Positions 1 through 5,639 of a stretch of 8,601 bases of DNA are shown here, piece by piece. The notes beneath the pieces were generated by a model. The model ran no database searches. It worked only from the letters and a program-made list of their open reading frames with translations, and was not told where the DNA came from. This DNA is from an uncultured Cryomorphaceae bacterium (GTDB taxonomy: Bacteria; Bacteroidota; Bacteroidia; Flavobacteriales; Schleiferiaceae), in contig CALCFH010000308.1 of NCBI GenBank assembly GCA_937900215.1, positions 1 through 8,601 of the forward strand, given 5' to 3'. Every line of letters begins with the position of its first letter. Position 1 is the stretch's first letter. Made by a program: the position numbers and the translations under genes.

Positions 1-1
1 C

Positions 2-85
2 ATCCTAGGAGAGGATGCTCCTGAAAACAACTCGATACGAAATAACGTTTTTCGCATTAGCTTGGGTTACACGCTTAGCTTCTAA
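2..85 (+). CDS. C-terminal end of an outer-membrane beta-barrel protein (5' end outside window)
   Basis: An open frame enters from the left edge and ends at TAA 83-85 after 27 codons. The last residues, VFRISLGYTLSF, alternate hydrophobic and polar side chains and finish on Phe. This is the standard C-terminal beta-strand signature that the BAM machinery recognises in outer-membrane barrels. The terminator 43 bases downstream fits a real gene end. Which barrel family it belongs to (OmpA-like, PorT-like, TonB receptor) cannot be told from 27 residues. The call rests on the end motif and on the terminator. Confidence 0.6.
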   Translation: MLGEDAPENNSIRNNVFRISLGYTLSF

Positions 86-127
86 TCCAAGTATAGACTA
101 ACGAACTCTGCACTACCCTATCTTATT

Positions 128-151
128 AAAGCCCCTTTAATGGGGCTTTTT
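128..151 (+). terminator. Rho-independent terminator
   Basis: AAAGCCCC (128-135), a 6-base loop TTTAAT, then GGGGCTTT (142-149), running into a T tract (147-151). The stem is 8 bp with a G:C core of five pairs. It sits 43 bases after the stop of the barrel gene and should end that transcript. Because the stem is flanked by A's on one side and T's on the other, it could work in both directions, but no gene converges from the right. Confidence 0.9.
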
Positions 152-319
152 CAATGTGTACAGCCAAGTCTTTGTCAGATAGTACGGCCTTAGAAACCTT
201 CGGCTTATTATTCAATCAACTTTAAGAGTAATTCATCTCTCTTTACATAGAGAATGGAATCTGCGCCAAAAGGCTATTCACAGGCTCAGAGAGAATTGCA
301 CTTTCCATTTAACTGCTAT
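152..319. other. Intergenic stretch without a recognisable gene
   Basis: Between the terminator and the putative cysQ promoter I see no frame on either strand with family resemblance. The longest minus-strand frames here are about 20-25 codons and look random. One weak 5-bp hairpin (238-253) is not followed by a T run. No tRNA-like cloverleaf and no direct repeats were seen. Confidence 0.5.
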
Positions 320-350
320 TTGAGAAAATCGCATCAATCCCATAAATTTC
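320..350 (+). promoter_or_regulatory. Putative Bacteroidota-type promoter for cysQ
   Basis: TTG at 320-322 and TAAATTTC at 343-350 are separated by 20 bases. The Bacteroidota housekeeping sigma factor prefers TTG near -33 and TAnnTTTG near -7. The -7 box here matches except for its last base (C instead of G). Transcription would start near 356-358 and give a leader of about 33 bases before the ATG at 390. The match is inferred by eye and not unique in AT-rich DNA. Confidence 0.4.
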
Positions 351-363
351 AATCCATTCTAAA

Positions 364-390
364 ATGCATGGCGTAATTTCGCGGCCTTAA
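364..390 (+). CDS. Possible 8-codon leader ORF overlapping the cysQ start
   Basis: ATG 364 opens a frame MHGVISRP ending in TAA 388-390. The last A of that stop is the first base of the cysQ ATG (TAATG). It lies just downstream of the predicted transcription start, so if translated it would couple termination to cysQ initiation. There is no ribosome-binding site and no run of regulatory codons. An 8-codon frame can easily arise by chance, so this is only a candidate. Confidence 0.15.
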   Translation: MHGVISRP

Positions 391-1196
391 TGCAAATTCT
401 CGAAATGGAACATTTATTAGACATCGCGATACAAGCTGCACTCGACGCTGGAAAAGAAATTTTAGAAGTTTATGGCAAAGCCGATTTTGGAGTTGAGATA
501 AAGGCAGATGCCTCTCCCCTAACCTTGGCTGATCAAAATTCGCATTTGGCCATCATGAAACATCTAGTAAAAACCGATGTTCCTGTTCTGAGTGAAGAAG
601 GAAAAAGCATTGATTTTAACGAGCGCAAGAACTGGACATGGCTTTGGATTGTTGATCCACTGGATGGAACGAAGGAGTTTATTAAGCGAAATGGTGAGTT
701 TACTGTGAATATTGCCCTAGTAAACGGACAAGACCCCGTTGCGGGTATTATTTACGTTCCTGTTACGAATCAATTGTATGTTGGGGCGGCAGGAAAAGGA
801 GCCTACCTTATTAACATTGCCAACGACCAGAAAATTTCATGGGCAGAATTGCAGTCGAAAGGAAGTGCCCTTCCGATCAAAGGAGAGCGTGCCTTTACGG
901 TTGTTGGAAGTCGCTCGCATATGAGTCCGGAAACGGAAATTTATTTTAAAGGCTTGGAAGAGAAACACGGTAAAATGGATATTATATCTAAGGGAAGCAG
1001 TCTAAAACTTTGTATGGTAGCAGAAGGGAAAGCCGATGTGTATCCGCGCTTTGCACCTACCATGGAGTGGGACACTGCTGCCGGCCATGCCATAGCAACC
1101 GCTGCTGGATTTAGAGTTTTAAAACATACCGAAGAAGGCCCTCTGAAATACAATAAGGAGGATCTTTTAAACCCATGGTTTATTGTTAAAGAATAA
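390..1196 (+). CDS. cysQ: 3'(2'),5'-bisphosphate nucleotidase CysQ
   Basis: This inositol-monophosphatase superfamily enzyme hydrolyses 3'-phosphoadenosine 5'-phosphate (PAP) to AMP and phosphate, clearing a by-product of sulfate assimilation and of phosphopantetheine transfer. The 268-residue protein has the metal-binding set: LSEE at 67-70, DPLDGT at 89-94 (Asp89, Asp92) and WDTAAGHA at 227-234 (Asp228). The stretch KEFIKRNGEFTVN (95-107), and GSSLKLCMVAEGKADVYPRF (202-221), match Escherichia coli CysQ almost residue for residue, which separates it from plain SuhB inositol phosphatases. It is cytoplasmic, with no signal peptide. The start is uncertain: ATG 390 gives MQILEMEHLL, while ATG 405 (MEHLLDIAIQAALDAG) begins where the family usually begins; neither has a Shine-Dalgarno sequence. 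No other sulfur-assimilation gene is visible nearby, and the 28-base gap to ctaB allows co-transcription. Confidence 0.95.
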   Translation: MQILEMEHLLDIAIQAALDAGKEILEVYGKADFGVEIKADASPLTLADQNSHLAIMKHLVKTDVPVLSEEGKSIDFNERKNWTWLWIVDPLDGTKEFIKRNGEFTVNIALVNGQDPVAGIIYVPVTNQLYVGAAGKGAYLINIANDQKISWAELQSKGSALPIKGERAFTVVGSRSHMSPETEIYFKGLEEKHGKMDIISKGSSLKLCMVAEGKADVYPRFAPTMEWDTAAGHAIATAAGFRVLKHTEEGPLKYNKEDLLNPWFIVKE

Positions 1197-1200
1197 ATCA

Positions 1201-1218
1201 TTCTCTCGATAGGGAGAA
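1201..1218 (+). promoter_or_regulatory. Shine-Dalgarno of ctaB inside a small hairpin
   Basis: TTCTCTC (1201-1207), tetraloop GATA, GGGAGAA (1212-1218) form a 7-bp stem with one G:U pair. The purine arm AGGGAGA (1211-1217) is also the only recognisable Shine-Dalgarno-like sequence ahead of a gene in this window, 7 bases before ATG 1225. The hairpin would hide it. There is no T run, so it is not a terminator. A regulatory role is inference. Confidence 0.35.
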
Positions 1219-1224
1219 TAATCA

Positions 1225-2124
1225 ATGAATGTGAATTCAAATACATATACTGCGGAACGCTCGAAAATTAAAACGAAGGATTACGTAGCACTAGCGAAAC
1301 CACGATTGGCCAGCAGTGTTGTCTTTTCTTCTGCAGCTGGATACTTATTGGGTACAACTGCTTTTGATCTTCTCGAATTTGTTTTTCTATTATTAGGGGG
1401 CTTCTTAGTAGTGGGCTCCTCCAATGCCTTCAACCAAGTTTGGGAAAAGGATCGCGATGCTTTAATGGACCGCACGAAAATTAGACCCATTCCATCAGGG
1501 AGCTTAACTCCTAAACAGAGCGGAATGGCCGCCGCCCTAATGGGAGTAATAGGTGTAGCCTTGTTATACCTTATTAACCCAATATCAGCCTTTTTTGGAA
1601 CCTTGAGCCTGTTAATCTATGTCCTTGTCTATACCCCAATGAAGGCCAAAGGACCTTGGGCTGTATTCGTAGGAGCCATTCCTGGCGCTATTCCCTTCAT
1701 GCTTGGATGGGTAGCCGCTCGAAACGATTTCGACATAGAGTCTGGAACTTTGTTTGCGATCCAATTTGTTTGGCAATTCCCTCATTTTTGGGCCATTGCT
1801 TGGATGCTTCACGACGATTATGCCAAGGCTTCCTACAATCTTTTACCCTCAGGAAAAAGAGATCATGCTTCCGCTTTTCAGGCCCTGTTGTACACTTTGG
1901 CACTCATTCCACTTTCAATCCTTCCCGCAACAGGATTAACCAAGACACTCACCTTGTCTGTTCCTGCTGCCGTATTGATTGGTGGATTGGGAGTCTTCCT
2001 TTTAATTCGCGCCATTGGCCTATTTCGCAATCAAACCGTTCGGGATGCAAAACGATTAATGCTCGCAAGTGTTCTATGGTTAACTTTAATTCAAATTATC
2101 TACGTCGTAGATAGATTCATCTAA
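1225..2124 (+). CDS. ctaB: Protoheme IX farnesyltransferase (heme o synthase)
   Basis: CtaB/CyoE transfers a farnesyl group from farnesyl diphosphate to heme b, making heme o, the precursor of heme a in the oxidase active site. It is an integral inner-membrane protein of the UbiA prenyltransferase superfamily. The 299-residue length is normal. The first Asp-rich motif lies at 70-92: Asn70, Asp76, Asp78 and Asp82, followed by RTKIRPIPSG. A YTPMK loop is at 136-140. The second signature, 184-208, reads QFPHFWAIAWMLHDDYAKAS and then YNLLP, with Asp197-Asp198 as Mg-diphosphate ligands. Hydrophobic helices fill the remainder (about 7-9). The N-terminal ALAKPRL (22-28) is the usual family entry. 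ATG 1225 is supported by an AGGGAGA ribosome site. It opens the cytochrome oxidase block; the next gene follows after 5 bases. Heme a synthase (ctaA) is not in the window. Confidence 0.96.
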   Translation: MNVNSNTYTAERSKIKTKDYVALAKPRLASSVVFSSAAGYLLGTTAFDLLEFVFLLLGGFLVVGSSNAFNQVWEKDRDALMDRTKIRPIPSGSLTPKQSGMAAALMGVIGVALLYLINPISAFFGTLSLLIYVLVYTPMKAKGPWAVFVGAIPGAIPFMLGWVAARNDFDIESGTLFAIQFVWQFPHFWAIAWMLHDDYAKASYNLLPSGKRDHASAFQALLYTLALIPLSILPATGLTKTLTLSVPAAVLIGGLGVFLLIRAIGLFRNQTVRDAKRLMLASVLWLTLIQIIYVVDRFI

Positions 2125-2129
2125 AAATA

Positions 2130-2711
2130 ATGGAAACACTTTCGTTTGCCGAGAAAAAGAAAGTCCGGAAACCCCTTCTCTGGATTGGAATGGCAAGTAT
2201 GTTCATGGGATTTGCAGGTTTAACGAGCGGATATATTGTAAGCAGAAAAGCACTGCTTCAAGAAGGTCTGTGGGTAGTATTTGACTTGCCCCAGTCTTTT
2301 TATTACAGCACGGCAGTGATTGTTTTAAGCAGTCTACTTCTATTCGTAGCTTCAAAAAAAATAAGCTCTACTTCATCAAAAGAAGCCGCTCCTTATCTTT
2401 TTCTGGCTCTGTTATGTGGAATAGGATTTTTGTATTTGCAAGTAAGGGGTTGGACTGAACTGAAAGAATCGGGAGTATTTTTTACGGGAGAAGGAAGCTT
2501 TACAGCTGGCTCTTGGGTTTATGCCATAACTTTTTTTCACCTACTCCATTTAACAGCTGGACTTATAGTGCTGATTATTACGAGTTTTAGAGCTAATCTG
2601 AACAAATATTCATCAGATCGGAGACTTGGATTCGACTTAGCCGCACAATTTTGGCACTTCTTAGGTGTAGTTTGGATCGGTTTATTCCTTTTTTTGCTAT
2701 TTATTCGTTAA
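2130..2711 (+). CDS. Short divergent heme-copper oxidase subunit III-like protein
   Basis: A 193-residue membrane protein with five hydrophobic segments (about 17-38, 57-76, 88-106, 128-151, 168-191), the layout of the five-helix bacterial subunit III. Family marks include FFHLLHLTAGL (135-145), equivalent to the FHGFHVFSG motif of the next gene, and FWHFLGVVWIGLFLFL (174-189), equivalent to the WHFVDLVW ending. It departs from typical subunit III in two places. The acidic residue of the SEV/SDA motif in the first helix aligns with Met24, and the Asp of WHFVD is Gly179. Adjacent paired subunit III genes are, to my knowledge, common in Flavobacteriia, so this is probably a genuine second structural subunit and not a decaying copy. 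An alternative is a NorE-like accessory protein. It begins 5 bases after ctaB with no ribosome site. Confidence 0.85.
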   Translation: METLSFAEKKKVRKPLLWIGMASMFMGFAGLTSGYIVSRKALLQEGLWVVFDLPQSFYYSTAVIVLSSLLLFVASKKISSTSSKEAAPYLFLALLCGIGFLYLQVRGWTELKESGVFFTGEGSFTAGSWVYAITFFHLLHLTAGLIVLIITSFRANLNKYSSDRRLGFDLAAQFWHFLGVVWIGLFLFLLFIR

Positions 2712-2741
2712 ACTTGCGCCTGCAATTATAAAGTATTCCAA

Positions 2742-3659
2742 ATGGCTCAAGAAGCAGCAATGGGAGCTCCGGAGGGAAAACTCTGGGGCGGTGGCAGACA
2801 GCCACTTGGCGCTAGTTATGGCAAGTTAATGATGTGGTTTTTCCTCCTCAGTGACGCCTTAACTTTCTCTGGTTTTTTAACGTCATATGGCCTTATGCGC
2901 TTTAAATATGTCGAAACTTGGCCTGTAGCAGAAGATGTTTTCACACATTTTCCTTTCATTCATGGCGATCAACCACTGTTGTATGTTGCCTTAATGACTT
3001 TCATTCTTATCATGTCTTCAGTAACCATGGTATTGGCAGTAAATGCCGGCCATGAAAACAATAAGAAGAGCGTTATTTGGTGGATGTTCTTAACTATTAT
3101 TGGTGGTTTTATATTCTTAGGCTCTCAGGCTTGGGAATGGTATCATTTCATCTCTGGCGACAAAGGAGCGGTTCAGGTTGCAGATGGAAGGGTATTGTAC
3201 ATAGGCGATGAAGCCGGCACCCAAATAACCCTTACAGACCTGGTTCATGGTCCGAGTGCTGGAGCGCATGGACATCATGAAAAATTTAATAGTGAGCAAA
3301 TACAAACTGCCTTCAAGCAGGGAGATTATGTTTTACTTGTTCCTGGGAAGGCCAAAGAAGCCATTCCTCACTCAACGGCTGTTAAGATGCTTGAAAAAGC
3401 AGAAGTAGTGCAAGGCGCCAATATGGTTCGCAACGAATATGGCAACAACCTTTTTGCCAACTTCTTCTTCTTCATTACAGGATTCCACGGTTTCCACGTA
3501 TTCTCTGGAGTAATCATCAATATTATCATCTTCATAAATGTGATCATGGGCACCTACGCCCGTCGTGGACATTATGATATGGTTGAAAAAGTGGGTCTTT
3601 ACTGGCACTTTGTAGACCTTGTATGGGTATTCGTATTTACCTTCTTTTACCTCGTATAA
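2742..3659 (+). CDS. ctaE: Cytochrome c oxidase subunit III with periplasmic loop insertion
   Basis: Subunit III of an aa3/caa3-type oxidase stabilises the catalytic subunit I and lines the proton/oxygen entry side. The 305-residue protein has helices at about 28-52, 76-100, 111-135, 238-268 and 284-304. Motifs are LSDALTFSGFLTSY (36-49; Asp38 replaces the usual Glu of SEV), QAWEWYHF (129-136), NFFFFITGFHGFHVFSG (240-256) and YWHFVDLVWVFVFTFFYLV (287-305). Between helices three and four of this protein lies about 100 extra hydrophilic residues (137-237), where canonical subunit III has a loop of roughly 15. By standard topology this loop faces the periplasm. It includes HGPSAGAHGHHE (169-180). 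Such longer loops are, as far as I recall, usual in Bacteroidota. The gene follows the short subunit III by 30 bases and precedes subunit IV by 12. Confidence 0.95.
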   Translation: MAQEAAMGAPEGKLWGGGRQPLGASYGKLMMWFFLLSDALTFSGFLTSYGLMRFKYVETWPVAEDVFTHFPFIHGDQPLLYVALMTFILIMSSVTMVLAVNAGHENNKKSVIWWMFLTIIGGFIFLGSQAWEWYHFISGDKGAVQVADGRVLYIGDEAGTQITLTDLVHGPSAGAHGHHEKFNSEQIQTAFKQGDYVLLVPGKAKEAIPHSTAVKMLEKAEVVQGANMVRNEYGNNLFANFFFFITGFHGFHVFSGVIINIIIFINVIMGTYARRGHYDMVEKVGLYWHFVDLVWVFVFTFFYLV

Positions 3660-3671
3660 TTCAAAGATATT

Positions 3672-4028
3672 ATGGCATCAACACATCATCAAATAGGAGA
3701 AAGCGAGCATCACGAAGGGCCCGCAGGTACACGTTGGATTTGGTTGGTTTTCTGGCTTCTGCTAGCTATAACCGGCGTAGAGGTAGCTTTGGGTATTATA
3801 AAACCTGGAATTTTAATGAGATCTTTCATAGGAACAACCTATTTGAACGTTCTCTTTATTCTACTCACCCTAGTAAAAGCGTATTACATTGTTGCATATT
3901 TCATGCACTTGAAATTTGAGAGAAAAGGAATGATTTACACCATCGCATTGCCTATGGTTATTCTCATTCCATACTTATTATTTATTGTACTCACTGAAGG
4001 CTTTTACATCAACAATATGTTGCATTAG
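3672..4028 (+). CDS. Cytochrome c oxidase subunit IV, prokaryotic type
   Basis: A small three-helix accessory subunit of the oxidase (COX4_pro family), 118 residues, with helices at about 22-43, 56-79 and 89-109. The sequence VKAYYIVAYFMHLKFE (68-83) in the second helix is the family hallmark. The N-terminus before the first helix is short and His-rich (His5, His6, His13, His14), which is also seen in relatives. Its role is structural, assembling with subunits I-III in the inner membrane. It starts 12 bases after the subunit III stop and ends 13 bases before the SCO gene, so it belongs to the same transcript. Confidence 0.92.
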   Translation: MASTHHQIGESEHHEGPAGTRWIWLVFWLLLAITGVEVALGIIKPGILMRSFIGTTYLNVLFILLTLVKAYYIVAYFMHLKFERKGMIYTIALPMVILIPYLLFIVLTEGFYINNMLH

Positions 4029-4041
4029 TTGTTAATCTAGT

Positions 4042-4803
4042 ATGTACAATCGCTTATTTAAATGGGCAGTCTTAGTAAGCTTACTATTGCTGCCCTTTTT
4101 TGTGTATTTCATTTTTGTCTATAGCGCTGAAGAGAATTTCTTTCAGCCTTTAGCCTACGTTGGTCCGTCTGAAATAAAAAAGATTGAGACCGCAGAAGGC
4201 ATAGAATACGACACCATTCCCTACTCTGTAGCTCCTTGGCAGTTCACAAACCAATTAGGGCATACCGTTCATTCGGATTCTCTAAAAGGTAAAGTTTACC
4301 TAGCCAGCTTCTTTTTCAGTCGTTGTCCAAGTATTTGTCCGAGTATGAACTTCCAGATCAGGCAATTTCAAGAGCGCTTTGGAGGATTTGATCAGTTTAG
4401 AATTTTGTCATTTACGGTAGATCCAGAGAACGATTCTGTAGCCGTTTTAAAGAATTATGCGCGGAGAATGAATGCCAATAATGATCTTTGGTATTTTCTT
4501 ACAGGCAATAGAGACAGCCTCTATAAAACAGCCAGTCACTATCTTCAAAGCGCACAAGAAGACTCTACTGCCGACGGTGGCTTTCTGCATACAGAACAAG
4601 TTGTACTGGTTGACTGGGAAGGTTGTATTCGCAGTAGAATAGACGACAACGGCAACTTAGTTGGATCGTATAATGCCTTGGATGCTATTGAAATGAAAGA
4701 CTTGAGTTCAGATTTAAAAGTCTTGATTGCCGAATACGAACGGGATAAGTCTAGGAAAGAATACAAAGCAGAGAAAGAAGCAAAAAAATTGAAAAAGAAG
4801 TAA
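4042..4803 (+). CDS. sco1: SCO1/SenC family copper chaperone
   Basis: SCO proteins are membrane-anchored thioredoxin-fold proteins that deliver copper to, or reduce the cysteines of, the CuA site of oxidase subunit II. The 253-residue protein has an N-terminal anchor (about 8-27) and a periplasmic domain. The copper ligands are present: Cys95 and Cys99 in FFFSRCPSICPSM (91-102, CxxxC) and His183 in GGFLHTEQVVLVD (179-191). SFTVDPENDS (123-132) is the family's VDPxxD turn. Two further features are less usual: an extra cysteine, Cys195, in the WEGCIR strand, and a C-terminal tail of alternating Lys/Glu from about 231 to the end, probably a charged helix. Placement between subunit IV and DUF420 supports a role in oxidase assembly. 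Its TAA is followed at once by the next ATG (TAAATG), indicating translational coupling. Confidence 0.94.
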   Translation: MYNRLFKWAVLVSLLLLPFFVYFIFVYSAEENFFQPLAYVGPSEIKKIETAEGIEYDTIPYSVAPWQFTNQLGHTVHSDSLKGKVYLASFFFSRCPSICPSMNFQIRQFQERFGGFDQFRILSFTVDPENDSVAVLKNYARRMNANNDLWYFLTGNRDSLYKTASHYLQSAQEDSTADGGFLHTEQVVLVDWEGCIRSRIDDNGNLVGSYNALDAIEMKDLSSDLKVLIAEYERDKSRKEYKAEKEAKKLKKK

Positions 4804-5349
4804 ATGGATATTCAACTTACTAAAAACGATAAGCGTTTTATTCCTGTTATTTTAAGTCTCTCTATTATCATTCCTTTGGCGGTTTTGGCACTGATGTTAA
4901 TGCCCGAGGATTGGCGAATAGAAACGGGAATTGAAAAGCACATTCTACCTCTTTTCCATGCCGTTATAAATGGAACAACGGCTATTCTTCTTGTCCTAGG
5001 ACTTGTTTTTATCAAGAAGAAAAACATTGCGCTTCATCGAGCCTCCATGGTTACTGCCCTCATTCTAAGTAGTGTTTTCTTGGTCTCTTATGTGATTTCC
5101 AAACTCAGTCATGCACCCGTTGCCTTTGGTGGGGAGGGAGTGGTAAGACCAATCTACTTTTTTGTACTAATCTCACACATCATTCTAAGTGTAGCGGTTT
5201 TACCCCTTGCCTTACTAAGTGTATACAGAGCTTTCACCCAAGAATTTGCAAAACACAAAAAACTGGTACGCTTCACCTTTCCAATTTGGCTTTATGTGGC
5301 GATAACGGGAGTGATGGTCTACTTGTTCATGGCACCTTACTATGTTTAA
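4804..5349 (+). CDS. DUF420 membrane protein, oxidase-linked
   Basis: A 181-residue inner-membrane protein with five predicted helices (about 11-33, 45-70, 83-100, 118-141, 157-178). It resembles the DUF420 family (Bacillus YozB-like), whose members often sit beside SCO and cytochrome oxidase genes but have no settled function that I know of. Histidines recur near helix ends: His52 (LPLFHAVING), His78 (ALHRASM), His103 (KLSHAPVAFGGEG), His125 (LISHIILS) and His151. Several of these are typical family positions and could bind copper or heme, which is inference. The gene starts directly at the SCO stop codon and its own end overlaps the next gene by 8 bases, so all three are probably translated together. 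A role in oxidase assembly or metal delivery is likely from context only. Confidence 0.88.
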   Translation: MDIQLTKNDKRFIPVILSLSIIIPLAVLALMLMPEDWRIETGIEKHILPLFHAVINGTTAILLVLGLVFIKKKNIALHRASMVTALILSSVFLVSYVISKLSHAPVAFGGEGVVRPIYFFVLISHIILSVAVLPLALLSVYRAFTQEFAKHKKLVRFTFPIWLYVAITGVMVYLFMAPYYV

Positions 5350-5593
5350 TTCGTTAAAATTTCGTTTAATTTCGGGCTTCTTTGCCCTCATTTTACCCTC
5401 CATAACTTGGGCACAATGCAGTATGTGCAAGGCCGTAGCAGAAAGCTCTCGAGAAGGTGGAAGTCCTATTGCTGAGGGACTTAATGACGGGATACTCTAC
5501 TTAATGGCCTTCCCATATCTTCTTATGTTGGTTGTGGGCATTGCTTGGTATAGACACTCTAAAAAAACGGAGGCAGAACCCATCCACCCATAA
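5342..5593 (+). CDS. Small secreted/membrane CxxC protein of the oxidase cluster
   Basis: An 83-residue protein of unknown function. It has an N-terminal signal peptide (about 1-24, hydrophobic core ISGFFALILPSITWA, likely cut at WA/Q), then QCSMCK with Cys26 and Cys29, a polar stretch ending in GLNDGILYLMAFPY (47-60), one helix (about 51-70) and a short charged tail. The CxxC pair would lie in the periplasm close to the membrane. It is not a heme c site because no His follows the second Cys. I recall similar small QCxMC proteins beside SCO/DUF420 genes in Bacteroidota, so the gene looks conserved, but no function is established as far as I know. The start codon overlaps the DUF420 end by 8 bases. 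Copper handling or thiol exchange for the oxidase is an inference from motif plus context. Confidence 0.82.
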   Translation: MFNSLKFRLISGFFALILPSITWAQCSMCKAVAESSREGGSPIAEGLNDGILYLMAFPYLLMLVVGIAWYRHSKKTEAEPIHP

Positions 5594-5610
5594 AGGATAC
5601 TTGCATTAGT

Positions 5611-5618
5611 TATATTTG
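5611..5618 (+). promoter_or_regulatory. Bacteroidota -7 box (TATATTTG) ahead of the TolC gene
   Basis: TATATTTG matches the TAnnTTTG consensus exactly and lies 21 bases before ATG 5640. Transcription would begin near 5624-5626, leaving a leader of about 15 bases. No TTG is found at the expected 17-23-base spacing upstream; the nearest (5601-5603) is too close. The box is in the 46-base gap after the respiratory block, the natural place for a new promoter. Confidence 0.5.
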
Positions 5619-5639
5619 CTCAAAGTCAATGCTATAGCT

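Noticed and set aside
238..253. Weak inverted repeat TCTCT/AGAGA in the upstream intergenic region
   Set aside because: It has only 5 bp, no G:C-rich core and no T run; this is expected by chance.
1656..2114. A 152-codon + strand open frame inside ctaB
   Set aside because: It is a shifted frame of a clearly recognised gene, with Arg/Ser/His-rich random-looking composition and no family motif.
3786..3793. TAGCTTTG, a match to the -7 consensus inside the subunit IV gene
   Set aside because: It lies within conserved coding sequence with no gene start just downstream; likely a chance match.
5366..5431. QCSMC of the small protein read as a heme c or lipoprotein motif
   Set aside because: Heme c attachment needs CxxCH and the next residue is Lys; a lipobox needs L-x-x-C style residues and here ITWAQC lacks the required small residue just before Cys.
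5616..5639. TTG 5616 as the start of the TolC protein
   Set aside because: It would place eight non-signal residues before a good signal peptide and overlap the predicted -7 box; ATG 5640 is the simpler choice.
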